In this document: positions 40,216-53,237 of the stretch, piece after piece
Layout: each line of letters starts with the position of its first letter
How positions within the stretch are numbered: position 1 is the first letter of the stretch
Assembly (NCBI GenBank): GCA_051294375.1
Contig: CM119269.1
Location: forward strand, 8,057,225 to 8,121,224
Length of the DNA: 64,000 nt
Source of the DNA: Paraspadella gotoi
Lineage: Eukaryota > Chaetognatha
Reading direction: 5' to 3'
Notes under the pieces: model-generated
What the model was told of the DNA's origin: nothing
What the model saw: the letters and a program-made list of their open reading frames with translations, nothing else
The model's database searches: none
Program-made: the position numbers and the translations under genes

Positions 40216-42018
40216 ATGGCGCAGTCGGACAAACCCTGGGAGAAGGTGCTGGAGGCGCAGCGGCGCAACCGGACGGAGGCGTCGAAGCTGCAGGCGACGC
40301 TGAAGCATCTCGATCGGGAGCTCGCCAAGTCTCTCTGGAGGCTGAATAGAAAGATAGGTGAGCGGTTGGGGAGGTGAGAAGGGGTTGTTAAAAAGAAGAA
40401 AGAAAGAAGAGTAGGGAGAAAGGGAAAAATATTATATTTCTTAAGGACATTTACATATTTACGTATTTACGTAATTCGTTATGTATATTTTTTTAACCAA
40501 AATATTTCGTAATATGTTTTTTAAATCATCTAAATTCTTTTTTTCTTTTACTTTCCTGTAAACAGTATGAGGTTTGGATGATAAATTGGTCAGTTAATTT
40601 TAGTTTAAATAAACATTTTGTATTTATCTCACTCATTTCCAGGTTAATCATTGATTTAATCATTATCAACCATTCGCAAATACTACATCCACTTAATTAT
40701 GAATTAATTTTAACAGATCTCTCTGCCTATCCATTATCCAATCAGTCACAACCGAAGATATTTTTAAAACATAAGGAATTAAGGAATTAAGGAATTCACA
40801 CTCTCACATTAACAAAGGTTCACTAATTTTTTTTTCAGAAATCGTAAAAGAAGAAATGACTGGAGTAAGAGAGACGAGCGGTGAATCAAAAAAAGGAATT
40901 GAACCCGGAAAGTCTGATGCCGAAGTCAGTCAACTTACCTTATTTTACCTTACTTTTTATAATTCTTTATATCTGTTTTAATATACGTAGCCTACACTGC
41001 TTAATTAAATCCACACTTTTGATTTAAACTTTAACATTATTACTACGATATACTAAATTCTTGCTACGTATATCTTTTATTTGTCAATGAATAAACTTTC
41101 AAATAAATTCACAAAAGTTTCTTCACTCCACCTTATTAACTTTCTCTTAGGTTTTACCACGCTATCCTTTCAGTTTCATTTCAACCTACTAATCTTCTTT
41201 TTCGATCTACACCCTACTCTCAAACCCGCTCCCCCACTCCCACTCCATCGCTCCAGTGGCTCCACAAGCATCCTTACTTCACTTCGGGCCCGCTCCTCAA
41301 CCAGAACTACCTCGTCCGCTGGAAGATCGTGGAGCGAGAGGAGCAGCGCCTCTTGGCGCTCGCCATGCGCATCCGGTCCGACAAGCGTCAGGTGCCGCGC
41401 GACGCCGCGAAGCGCGCCGAGCGCCCGCGCAGCGCCGAGACAGCCGTGGAGCGCGAACGGCGTATCGAGGCGCCCGCGAAGACAACAACGACGACGACGA
41501 CGAGGCGAAGGAAAGGGCGTGGCATCGGAAGAACGCGAGGAGAAGAGGGAGATGGAGAGGGAGGAGGGAGAGAGATTGAGAGGATTGAGGAAGAGGAAGA
41601 GGAGGAGGAGGAGGTGTTCCTCGATCTTCCAGTTTCGAGAGGAAAGGAGGTTTTGCGTCCGTTGAGCGCTCCGACGAGGAGAGCGAGAAGGGAGGACGCG
41701 ATTCCGGAGGAGGTGGAGGAGGAAGAAAGGGAGGAAAGGGAGGAAAATGGGGAAAAGGAGGAAGATGAGGAAGAAGGAGAGGAAGAAAAAGTGGGTGGAG
41801 GAGAAGAGGAAGGAGAGGGAGGAAAGGAGGAAAGAGGAGTGGGAGAAGAAGACGAAGGAAAGGAAGATCAAGAGGAGGAAGAGAGTGGAGGAGAGGAGGA
41901 AAGGAGGAAAGAGGGGAAGAAATTGATTTGGTTGAAGAGAAAACGAGAGATCAGGGAGAGGAAGAGAGGGAGGAAGAGTTGGAGAGGAATGAAGTGGAAA
42001 GAGGAGATATTGGAGATT

Positions 42019-42020
<2 letters not shown>
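40216..42020 (+). CDS. unidentified charged coiled-coil protein (copy A), 3 exons seen, 3' end uncertain
   Basis: Exon 1 (40216-40357) starts MAQSDKPWEKVLEAQRRN and continues in a heptad-like ELAKSLWRLNRKI. Exon 2 (40839-40924) reads EIVKEEMTGVRETSGESKKG. Exon 3 starts at 41257 with WLHKHPYFTSGPLLNQNYLV, then RWKIVEREEQRLLALAMRIR. Phases join exactly (1, then 0) with GT-AG borders, which supports a real gene. After about 41480 the frame turns into Arg/Glu-rich low complexity running into a GA microsatellite, so the exon end is unknown. I do not recognise the family. In B and C, exon 1 has a lost G and a gained T, which introduces a stop; A is the intact version. Confidence 0.5.
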
Positions 42021-42064
<44 letters not shown>

Positions 42065-42066
42065 AG

Positions 42067-42100
<34 letters not shown>
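42015..42100. repeat. (GA)n microsatellite in copy A
   Basis: Near-pure AGAGAG repeat. Equivalents are at 48495-48546 (B) and, as CT, at 57530-57585 (C), with different lengths. Confidence 0.9.
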
Positions 42101-42101
<1 letters not shown>

Positions 42102-42634
42102 TTCCAATTTCTTAGTACTGATTATTAACTATCCCCATTTTCAATGATCCAAATTACTCAAAAGTCGCTTAAAACTAAATCGTTGTTCCTATGTTCTACG
42201 ACTATATCTCCCTTGCGCCCGATCGCCATCTGGCGAAGAAAAATACGATGCCCTATTGTTTCTCATCTGTATTCTGTATTAATCAGAAGGCATGGCTCTT
42301 TATTTTTGTTCAGATGACATTTTAAACTATCTTTCGATTATGCAATGTACATATGAACGCTCTGTTGCATTCTGTTGTTTATTATCGCTTCAAAGAGAAT
42401 AAAAAACCGAAACCGGATTGCTATACATTTTGAAATCAGATATTTTAATTGTAACGTGAGGAGAGCTTTCTTTTACGGTAAAGATCTTTTATTATACAAA
42501 AAATTAATGAATTAATAAATAAATAGACAAACAAATGAATGAATTAATAAAAACCCCGCGCCCCCGATACGGAAACTCTTCTCGAATTGGTCATCGCTGC
42601 AAATTCGTTCCACTCCTTCGACTGACCCAGGATC

Positions 42635-42644
42635 NNNNNNNNNN
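42635..42644. other. assembly gap (10 N) with ~108-bp duplicated flanks
   Basis: The ~108 bases left of the gap (from about 42527, ending GACTGACCCAGGATC) are repeated just right of it (42645-42773) with only a few mismatches. Copies B and C have this segment once. The duplication is therefore an artefact of contig joining inside copy A. Confidence 0.92.
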
Positions 42645-42884
42645 ATGAATTAATAAATAAATAGACAAACAAAAGAATGAATTAATAAAAACCCCGCGCC
42701 CCCGATAGGGAAACTCTTCTCGAATTGGTCATCGCTGCTAATTCGTTCCACTCCTCCGACTGACCCAGGATCAGATTTAAGATCAGATTTGGGATCAGAT
42801 TTGGGGTCAAAATCGGGTGGGAAAATCCGAGGCTCCGCGCCTTCCGAATTGGACACAAGGGCGGATATAAAACGATCACTCTCT

Positions 42885-42895
42885 TTCACTCTCTC

Positions 42896-42990
<95 letters not shown>
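42885..42990. repeat. (CT)n microsatellite in copy A
   Basis: About 100 bp of CTCTCT. Equivalents at 49195-49307 (B) and, as GA, at 56795-56880 (C). Confidence 0.9.
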
Positions 42991-42991
<1 letters not shown>

Positions 42992-43012
42992 CAGATTAAA
43001 TGTTTGCGACTT

Positions 43013-43100
43013 AGACACTCCGATAGGGGCCGCCTTCTCAACCGACATCGGGCAGCCGCGTGAAGGCCACCTCGAACGACCTTGCAACTTCTGTCGGGTA
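43013..43100 (+). other. possible exon, product unknown (copy A)
   Basis: After a weak acceptor (TGCGACTTAG) the frame reads DTPIGAAFSTDIGQPREGHL and on to RPCNFCR, then a good donor (GGTAAGC). Present in B and C with single-base differences. It could belong to the coiled-coil gene or to another transcript; no family recognised. Confidence 0.25.
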
Positions 43101-43728
43101 AGCATGGCCGACAACCTACAACCGATAACCGACAACCGACAAAATATCGTCGCCCGTCTTAAAGTAATTCTCGCGGCCGTGTTGCGCAACGCGACGGAGA
43201 AGCAAGAAAATGATAAGAAGAGCGAGATAGAGACAGAGTCACTGTTTCCTTAGAGACTGAGTCATCGCTAAGCGTCGAGAGCGGAGGGGGTCGAAGTTCG
43301 ATTTCCGAGCGAGGGGCCTAAAAAAAAGCGGGCAGAGCGAGATAGAGAGCGAGAGAGTGGTTAGGTCAGATTGAAGCTTAAAAGCAGTCAGAGCGAGATA
43401 GAGAGCGAGAGACAGTGAGTACCATGAATGGATAATTTTATCTCTGAATATAAGAATAGAATTAATGAAAAAAAAAAACATCAACAAAAATCAAATATCG
43501 GTCATCATTAAGTTAGACAATAGTTAATAAAAATTCAGGATAACTTTGTTATCGATTTAGTAATCTGCTTGGTCTTTTTCAAGTAAGAAATTCATAGATT
43601 TTTATAGAATGTAATTTGTTTTGTAAGACTTAACGCAAAGTTTAGCAAAACCTTACTGTGCCCTGATTCTCCTGTTTACTTCAGCGAACACGTCAGGGTT
43701 TGTATTTTTCGGGTCAGAGCAGCAAAGC

Positions 43729-43771
<43 letters not shown>

Positions 43772-44104
43772 CATCTCCTCTCTCTTCTCTAGACAAAATT
43801 TATCTCTGCTTCAGCTGCTCCGCTGCTCCTGCGGCGGCGCCGGCGCTCGGAATTCGGGTAAGTTAACGAATCCCGACTCGAGGTGAGTCGATGCGGAAAA
43901 CCGAATCTGACGGGAAATCCGTTGAGGAATAAAAACGTTTTGATTTATATCGCGGGAAGAAAGAGGGGAGGCGTCGCCTCGAGGGTGACGCCGTGACATT
44001 CGCGCCGAGAGACCGTCACCACTGTCTTCCCCCTTGCGTCAAAAAAAGAAGGGACGGGTCTTCTTATCTAATTATCTCGATTTTTTCGAGGGCAGGAAAT
44101 CAGA

Positions 44105-44256
44105 ACTGTCTGTTGCTGCCGCTGGCCTCCGCTGCCCGGCCCCTCGCCGCCCGCCGACGCCGCCCGCCGCGCTACGCTGTCAACCGAATCTTCTGCTACC
44201 GCATCGTCGTCGTCTTCGTCGTCGTCTTCGTCGTCGTCTTCGTCGGTTGGTGGCAT
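44105..44256 (-). other. possible acidic first exon on the minus strand (copy A)
   Basis: From the ATG at 44256 the minus strand reads MPPTDEDDDEDDDEDDDD, then AVAEDSVDSVARRA and a Gly/Gln-rich stretch. The same frame is intact in B (ATG near 50564) but interrupted by indels in C. Part of it is a simple GAC/GAA repeat, so coding status is doubtful. Confidence 0.2.
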
Positions 44257-44832
44257 AATTTTTTTTTTCTTCAACTTCCTAAAGTCTGGATTTGTTTTCT
44301 TTTTTTTTTTTCTTCTTCGCGTTGGACCGACGGCTTGACGTCTCAAGGATTAAGGGGGAGTTTAGACTCTCGCGACGTCAACGGGATTAATATAAACTAC
44401 GGAAGTCTTAAGTCAAACAAAAGGCTAAAGGAAAAAAAAAAAAACTTAATCGAAATTGCGGAAGCGAAAATAAAAAAAAAAAAGAGAGAAAGAAAGATTT
44501 TGGTTTCATTTTGTTGCGAAGGAAAGAAGAAAAGATCAAGGCTTTCCCATTTTGCTATCTTCGTCTTCCGTCCATCTCAAGTTAAAACGCGTTCAATCAA
44601 ATTTCGGTCGAGTATCTTTAATTTTATTTTTTCGTCCCTTTTTTTTTTGTTGGGAAACCGGAAACCATCCTAAATGTGACCCCTGAATGTGATCCTAAAT
44701 GTGATTCATTTTGACGCCGATTCGAATCTTGGTCACGCTTGAAGCGGCTTATTTCTTGGGCTGACCCACAATCCTGACTCCTCAACCTCGATTATAGTTT
44801 GAAATCCATGAATTAATAAAATTATGGCACCT

Positions 44833-44950
44833 TATGGTGGACTAAAATCCACCAACCGTTCGTCAAGCGGCCATTGGTGCCGGAGGCAAGTCATTCGCTT
44901 AAATTGAACGGTTCTGTCACTAACGCATCATAATAATGACTGTCTCTTCA
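44833..44950 (-). repeat. DR1 remnant at the end of copy A
   Basis: Reverse DR1 with its middle deleted: TGGACTAAAATCCACCAACC, then GGCAAGTCATTCGC, then TTGAACGGTTCTGTC and a TGTCTCTTCA end. Present at the same place in B (51132-51248) and C (54813-54927). Confidence 0.8.
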
Positions 44951-44978
44951 ACCTCTGATTAATCGAGAAATATTTAAA

Positions 44979-45003
44979 NNNNNNNNNNNNNNNNNNNNNN
45001 NNN
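44979..45003. other. assembly gap (25 N) between copies A and B
   Basis: Twenty-five Ns, a different gap length from the 10-N gaps. The sequence left of it continues, in copy B, past 51270; the sequence right of it starts inside the microsatellite flank equivalent to A near 38560. The join therefore places a second copy of the same locus after the first. Confidence 0.9.
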
Positions 45004-45054
45004 TGATTGTATATTTATATTTCCAGATATGATTTGATTGATTGATTGATTGAT

Positions 45055-45136
<82 letters not shown>

Positions 45137-46149
45137 TTTTATTTATTATTTATTTATTATTCTATCTATCATATCTATCTATCTATCTATTCTATCTATC
45201 TATCTATCTATCTATCTTATCTATCATACTATCTATCTATCTATCTATCTATATATCTAGTATCTATCTATATCTTCTATCTATCTATCTTTTATCCATT
45301 AATTTTTTTCAAATTTTTTTCCCTGTCCTTTTCCTTTCCCTCTTCAGATTATTAAAAGAAAAGTTGGCAAGCGTCGGAAAGGTCAACCTTGCTGGAGGTC
45401 ACGCCGTGTCATAGACAGGGTCGTATCGTGACAAGAACGAGATCATTTTAAGGGTCATGACGTGTCATTTCAGGGGTCAGGACTCGAAATAAGAGGGATC
45501 GACGAATCAATTTATTTTGACCTCAGTTTCGAGCGAAATATTCGCGTTCGATCCCCTTCGACAGATATTTCATCTCAGGTACTGGATATATATTAAGTAA
45601 TTCTTTTTTATTTTTCATTTAAAACTATTTAATACAACACTATCCAATGATTTGATTGACCGTCAGGCCATTTCATTCCAAGGAAAACACATATGCGGTC
45701 TTGAGGAGGAAAAGTGGGAACCTGACACAAAAGTGTTTTTTTTTTCATTTTGACGTCGGCGATACTGCACGCCCGTACTAAATGGAAACTGTTAGAAATA
45801 CAACAACAACGACGACAAACACGGAAATCTATGAAACGTATAAAAGGTGCAACCCAAATTTTATGGCGGTTTTTTTTTGTTACTCATGAACTCATATCGA
45901 TGAGAATTAGCGACAATAACTACGGCGACCGAGAAGAAGGAAAAGGAGACGACGACAACTACGACGACGACGACGACGACGAATAATAAAAAGTAAGTTC
46001 AATCATGGACGGAACACGCGAACGATAAATCCAAAGTTTAAAAGAAACGAAGTAAAAAAATAAGAATGAAAAAAAATGTGTGTCTCTTTTGATTTTCCAG
46101 AGGATTTTTCTCCTTCTTCACGAAAGTCTTTATTTTCCGCAGTTACGAC

Positions 46150-46187
<38 letters not shown>

Positions 46188-46539
46188 AACAACAATAGTT
46201 TTAGAATAAACGTAAATGTCTCAATCGTTTATTTATCGTTTCGCTAAACGAAGGTTTTTCTTTATTATTAGGAATAAAAAAAAAAACACACAACGAAACG
46301 AAAAGGAATAATACACTAAAAAAAAAACCCAAAAAAAGACTGAAATTTAATTTAAACATATCAATGTTATAGCTGTTGTTTACATTACATTCGTTTACAT
46401 TTTTTTCAGCGACGATGGATCAACAAAGAGATATCTACATCGTAATCATCTTAATTATCCTCGTCTATGTCTTCATACTAATATTTATCCTCGTAGAAAT
46501 ACTAATAACAAGAAACAAATGGCTTTTCGTAATTAAGCG

Positions 46540-46572
<33 letters not shown>

Positions 46573-46684
46573 TCGTCGTCGTTCACGTCGTCTAAAATAT
46601 CCTTCCGAAAGCAATGAGAGGTCAAGTCATATATTAAAAAAGTTCATTGGTTTCGTCGTCGTCGTCCTCACCCTTCTACTTTAA

Positions 46685-48488
46685 ATGGCGCAGTCGGACA
46701 AACCCTGGGAGAAGGTGCTGGAGGCGCAGCGGCGCAACCGACGGAGGCGTCGAAGCTGCAGGCGACGCTGAAGCATCTCGATCGGGAGCTCGCCAAGTCT
46801 CTCTGGAGGTCTGAATAGAAAGATAGGTGAGCGGTTGGGGAGGTGAGAAGGGGTTGTTAAAAAGAAAAAAGAAAGAAGAGTAGGGAGAAAGGGAAAAATA
46901 TTATATTTCTTAAGGACATTTACATATTTACGTATTTTCGTAATTCGTTATGTATATTTTTTTAACCAAATATTTCGTAATATGTTTTTTAAATCATCTA
47001 AATTCTCTTTTTTCTTTTACTTTCCTGTAACAGTATGAGGTTTGGATGATAAATTGGTCAGTTTAATTTTAGTTTAAATAAACATTTTGTATTTATCTCA
47101 CTCATTTCCAGTTAATCATTGATTAATCATTATCAACCATTCGCCATACTACATCCACTTAATTATGAATTAATTTAATTTTTAACACGATCTCTCTGCC
47201 TATCCATTATCCAATCAGTCAAAACCGAAGATATTTTTTAAACATAAGGAATTAAGGAATTAAGGAATTCACACTCTCACATTAACAAAGGTTCACTAAT
47301 TTTTTTTTCAGAAATCGTAAAAGAAGAAATGACGGAGTAAGAGAGACGAGCGGTGAATCAAAAAAAGGAATTGAACCCGGAAAGTCTGATGCCGAAGTCA
47401 GTCAACTTACCTTATTTTACCTACTTTTTATAATTCTTTATATCTGTTTTAATATACGTAGCCTACACTGCTTAATTAAATCCACACTTTTGATTTAAAC
47501 TTTAACATTATTACTACGATATACTAAATTCTTGCTACGTATATCTTTTATTTGTCAATGAATAAACTTTCAAATAAATTCACAAAAGTTTCTTCACTCC
47601 ACCTTATTAACTTTCTCTTAGGTTTTACCACGCTATCCTTTCAGTTTCATTTCAACCTAAAATCTTCTTTTCGATCTACACCCTACTCTCAAACCCGCTC
47701 CCCCACTCCCACTCCATCGCTCCAGTGGCTCCACAAGCATCCTTACTTCACTTCGGGCCCGCTCCTCAACCAGAACTACCTCGTCCGCTGGAAGATCGTG
47801 GAGCGAGAGGAGCAGCGCCTCTTGGCGCTCGCCATGCGCATCCGGTCCGACAAGCGTCAGGTGCGCGCGCACGCCGCGAAGCGCGCCGAGCGCCCGCGCA
47901 GCGCCGAGACAGCCGTGGAGCGCGAACGGCGTATCGAGGCGCCCGCGAAGACAACAACGACGACGACGACGAGGCGAAGAAAGGGCGTGGCATCGGAAGA
48001 ACGCGAGGAGAAGAGGGAGATGGAGAGGAGAGGAGAGAGATTGAGAGGATTGAGGAAGAGGAAGAGGAGGAGGAGGAGGTGTTCCTCGATCTTCCAGTTT
48101 CGAGAGGAAAGGAGGTTTTGCGTCCGTTGAGCGCTCCGACGAGGAGAGCGAGAAAGGAGGACGCGATTCCGGAGGAGGTGGAGGAGGAAGAAAGGGAGGA
48201 AATGGAGGAAAATGGGGAAAAGGAGGGAGAGAGGAAGAAGGAGAGGAAGAAAAAGTGGGTGGAGGAGAAGAGGAAGGAGAGGGAGGAAAGGAGGAAAGAG
48301 GAGTGGGAGAGAAGACGGAGGAAAGGAAGATCAAGAGGAGGAAGAGAGTGGAGGAGAGGGAGGAAAGGAGGAAAGAGGGGAAGAAATTGATTTGGTTGAA
48401 GAAAAACAGAGAGATCAGGGAGAGGAAGAGAGGGAGGAAGAGTTGGAGAGGAATGAAGTGGAAAGAGGAGATATTGGAGATTAGAGAA

Positions 48489-48490
<2 letters not shown>
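46685..48490 (+). pseudogene. coiled-coil gene, copy B, frameshifted
   Basis: Same three exons as 40216-42020. Exon 1 has lost one G and gained one T downstream, giving an internal TGA. Exon 2 lacks a base in ATGACTGGAG. Exon 3 has further indels in its R/E-rich part. Given the indel-rich assembly these may be sequencing errors rather than true decay, so the pseudogene label is provisional. Confidence 0.4.
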
Positions 48491-48550
<60 letters not shown>

Positions 48551-49215
48551 TTTCAATTTCTTAGTACTGATTATTAACTATCCCCCTTTCAATGATCCTA
48601 ATTACTCAAAAGTCGCTTAAAACTAAATCGTTGTTCCTATGTTCTACGACTATATCTCCCTTGCGCCCGATCGCCATCTGGCGAAGAAAAATACGATGCC
48701 CTATTGTTTCTCATCTGTATTCTGTATTAATCAGAAGGCATGGCTCTTTATTTTTGTTCAGATTACATTTTAAACTATCTTTCGATTATGTAATGTACAT
48801 ATGAACGCTCTGTTGCATTCTGTTGTTTATTATCGCTTCAAAGAGAATAAAAAAACCGAAACCGGATTGCTATACATTTTGAAATCTGATATTTTAATTG
48901 TAACGTGAGGAGAGCTTTCTTTTACGGTAGAGATCTTTTATTATACAAAAAATGAATGATTAATAAATAAATAGACAAACAAAAGAATGAATTAATAAAA
49001 ACCCCGCGCCCCCCGATAGGGAAACTCTTCTCGAATTGGTCATCGCTGCTAATTCGTTCCACTCCTCCGACTGACCCAGGATCAGATTTAAGATCAGATT
49101 TGGGATCAGATTTGGGGTCAAAATCGGGTGGGAAAATCCGAGGCTCCGCGCCTCCGAATTGGACACAAGGGCGGATATAAAACGATCACTCTCTTTCACT
49201 CTCTCTCACTCTCTC

Positions 49216-49312
<97 letters not shown>

Positions 49313-49996
49313 CAGATTAAATGTTTGCGACTTAGACACTCCGATAGGGCCGCCTTCTCAACCGACATCGGGCAGCCGCGTGAAGGCCACCTCGAACGAC
49401 CTTGCAACTTCTGTCGGGTAAGCATGGCGCGACAACTACAACCGAACACGACAACCGACAAAATATCGGCGCCCGTCTTAAAGTAATTCTCGCGGCCGTG
49501 TTGCGCAACGCGACGAGAAGCAAAAAAAATGATAAGAAGAGCGAGGTAGAGACAGAGTCACTGTTTCCTTAGAGACTGAGTCATCGCTAAGCGTCGAGAC
49601 GGGAGGGTCGAAGTTCGATTTCCGAGCGAGGGGCCTTAAAAAAAGCGCGGCAGAGCGCAGAGCGAGATAGAGAGCGCAGAGACAGTGAGTACCATGAATG
49701 GATAATTTTATCTTGAATATAAGAATAGAATTAATGAAAAAAAAAACATAACAAAAATCAAATATCGGTCATCATTAAGTTAGACAATAGTTAATAAAAA
49801 TTCAGGATAACTTTGTTATCGATTTAGTAATCTGCTTGGTCTTTTTCAAGTAGAAAAATTCATTGATTTTTATAGAATGTAATTTGTTTTGTAAGACTTA
49901 ACGCAAAGTTTAGCAAAACCTTACTGTGCCCTGATTCTCCTGTTTACTTCAGCGAACACGTCAGGGTTTGTATTTTTCGGGTCAGAGCAGCAAAGC

Positions 49997-50097
<101 letters not shown>

Positions 50098-51974
50098 AGA
50101 CAAAATTTATCTTCTGCTTCAGCTGCTCCGCTGCTCCTGCGGCGGCGCCGGCGCTCGGAATTCGGGTAAGTTAACGAATCCCGACTCGAGGTGAGTCGAT
50201 GCGGAAAACCGAATCTGACGGGAAATCCGTTGAGGAATAAAAACGTTTTGATTTATATCGCGGGAAGAAAGAGGGGAGGCGTCGCCTCGAGGGTGACGCC
50301 GTGACATTCGCGCCGAGAGACCGTCACCACTGTCTTCCCCCTTGCGTCAAAAAAAAGAAGGACGGGTCTTCTTATCTAATTATCTCGATTTTTTCGAGGG
50401 CAGGAAATCACGAACTGTCTGTTGCTGCCGCTGGCCTCCGCTGCCCGGCCCCTCGCCGCCCGCCGACGCCGCCCGCCGCGCTACGCTGTCAACCGAATCT
50501 TCTGCTACCGCATCGTCGTCGTCTTCGTCGTCGTCTTCGTCGTCGTCTTCGTCGGTTGGTGGCATAATTTTTTTTTTCTTCAACTTCCTAAAGTCTGGAT
50601 TTGTTTTTCTTTTTTTTTTTCTTCTTCGCGTTGGACCGACGGCTTGACGTCTCAAGGATTAAGGGGGAGTTTAGACTCTCGCGACGTCAACGGGATTAAT
50701 ATAAACTACGGAAGTCTTAAGTCAAACAAAAGGCTAAAGGAAAAAAAAAAACTGAATCGAAATTGCGGAAGCGAAAATAAAAAAAAAAAAGAGAGAAAGA
50801 AAGATTTTGGTTTCATTTTGTTGCGAAGGAAAGAAGAAAAGATCAAGGCTTCCATTTTGCTATCTTCGTCTTCGTCATCTCAAGTTAAAACCGGTTCAAT
50901 CAAATTTCGGTCGAGTATCTTTAATTCTTTTTTTTCGTCCCTTTTTTTGTTGGGAAACCGGAAACCATCCTAATGTGACCCCTGAATGTGATCCTAAATG
51001 TGATTCATTTTGACGCCGATTCGAATCTTGGTCACGCTTGAAGCGGCTTATTTCTTGGGCTGACCCACAATCCTGACTCCTCAACCTCGATTAGTAGTTG
51101 AAATCCATGAATTAATAAAATTATGGCACCTTATGGTGGACTAAAATCCACCAACCGTTCGTCAGCGGCCATTGGTGCCGGAGGCAAGTCATTCGCTTAA
51201 ATTGAACGTTCTGTCACTAACGCATCATAATAATGACTGTCTTCTTCAACCTCTGATTAATCGAGAAATATTTAAATATCAAATCGGTCAAATTAAAAAT
51301 TCGAATAATTTCATTTATGCAAAACAAACCTATTAAAACTCAAAATCAAAATCTCATCGCAAATTAATAAAAAAAGACACTAAATTTTTTTCTAATCTCT
51401 CTAGATCCTGGAATCACATCCTCCGCTTGAACGATCTTTAAATTCCAAACTTCGCCTTTTTCAGTTTATGATTCATGACTTTACTTTTTTTTTTAAATCA
51501 AAGGATGATTAAACTCACATTTTTTCTCACTTTCACCTTTAATCTTTGAAAGTCACTGTTTGACGATGGAATTTTTCAGGTGCTAAAAGACTTTTTTTTA
51601 GCTCCTTGAACCTTGAAAATAAAGAAACTTTGTTCGGCTGATCGTGCTTACTAAAAATATATTTGACAAAATTTAAATTTAACATTAGCTTCACTTCTTT
51701 TTGTAACTTTTTCTTCTACTTTTTTAAAAATTCCAACCGAGAAAGTTTAAAAGTTATTCTCTACAATGTAACTAACCATATCTGTATCACATCGGTCAAT
51801 TTTAAGCATTAACGGTATGAGTTCGAGAGTATCGTCCTTCCTAAACAGTATCATCTGGCCTTTAATCGAACCCTTTATTTGCATTGGATTCGCTTCTCAA
51901 AAGTCAAAATCTTTGTAGAGAATTTTCCGGCTTAATTCTCTATTCTTTGTCGTCCCAATCTTCTTTGCATCCTT

Positions 51975-52092
<118 letters not shown>

Positions 52093-52827
52093 ATTTCATT
52101 CTTTCAATTTTTTTTTATTGTTTCTGGCTCTTTTTTCATAAGACTTACACCCAATACTCATTCTACATTTGTTATTCTTTAAATAGCCGCGAGCACTCGC
52201 GAAGGGACTGTAGTAGAAAATCTTTTCGGTCGATCGGTCGGTCTTATTTTTTATCTGTTGGTTACATTTAAGATGCGCATAACTATGTTAAACAGAATAA
52301 TTTCAGATGATACTAGGGAGGTTGGTACTATATGTGCATATGTTTCATACTAGTCACGTTATTACGGTAATATACATGCACTTTTATTCAAATTCAGTAC
52401 AAATAACATTAATTTAGCGCCGCACCTTGGAATTTTTGTTCTTTGTTATTCTTATATTAAATTATTCACTTAAATTTAATTTATTTTTCATCACCTATTT
52501 TTTTTCTATGTATTATTTTAGCGTCCCTCAAATCTCATTTACCATTACTTCTTTTTTTCCTTAATCACTACTCATTCTCCTTTATCATAACTCCTTTCAA
52601 TTCTTTTATCACTACTTATTCTCATTTATCATCACTCCTTTTTTCTCTTCACTGCTTCTCTCCCCCCTCCACCCAACGTCCTTCTACTCTCGCTTACTTT
52701 TTACTTTTAAATTGTGGCAACGAATCTTTTAGGCTTCTGAGTTTTGGGCCAAATTTGGGTGTCACGTCCGATTCGCGCCAGAGCGAATTTCGATTTGCGA
52801 GACAGAATAAACAGAAATCAGAAACAT

Positions 52828-52833
<6 letters not shown>

Positions 52834-52867
<34 letters not shown>

Positions 52868-52958
52868 AAATGTGCGATGGAATAAATCTCTTTGCTTGCA
52901 GAGCCTAACACAAATTCACGCTTTCTTGCTCTTGCAATCGCTCTCTCTCTCTTCTCTT

Positions 52959-52991
<33 letters not shown>

Positions 52992-53181
52992 CCCAATATC
53001 TGTTTCTGACTTTCATTTCTAAATCTTTTGTATCAAGACCTAATACATTCTTTCTTCTTTTTATTTCTTTAATTTCTTTTCAGTTATTTTAGTTTCTTAT
53101 TCGGTAATCATCATTATTTTTTTTTATCTCCTTCCATTTTTTCCTAAACTCGCTCTCTCCTTCTCTCTCTCTCTCTCTCCT

Positions 53182-53233
<52 letters not shown>
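52834..53233. other. spacer at the centre of the B/C palindrome
   Basis: Arms diverge after GAAACATAAACAGAGAGAGA (left) and its mirror TCTGTTTATGTTTC (right). The ~400-bp spacer holds a short GA run, a non-repetitive stretch (52863-52940, with CTTTGCTTGCAGAGCCTAAC), CT runs and a T-rich tract. It is not self-complementary apart from the GA/CT runs, so the two arms are not simply abutted. Confidence 0.8.

Positions 53234-53237
<4 letters not shown>

Larger units (their letters stand above)
37080..44978 (+). repeat. duplicated locus, copy A (direct)
   Basis: This copy matches C in inverted orientation along its whole length and matches B directly from about 38560. It ends at a 25-N gap. Content in order: a block of 37480-37935 diverged from C; a (TTGA)/(TTTA)/(CTAT) microsatellite (38580-38850); a TATA box and a putative gene start; an E/R-rich region; GA/CT microsatellites; a reverse DR1 remnant at the end. 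Relative to C, the first 900 bp show many single-base losses. Confidence 0.9.

Noticed and set aside
41329-42147. Long Glu/Arg/Lys-rich frame taken as one complete gene
   Set aside because: Only its first part (to about 41480) has normal complexity and joins upstream exons in phase. The rest is purine-rich repeat whose frame differs between copies A, B and C, so I do not trust its 3' end.
43811-43999. 62-residue minus-strand frame identical in A and B
   Set aside because: Conservation only reflects that A and B are near-identical DNA; in C the frame is altered. There is no family match and the end lies beside a CT microsatellite.
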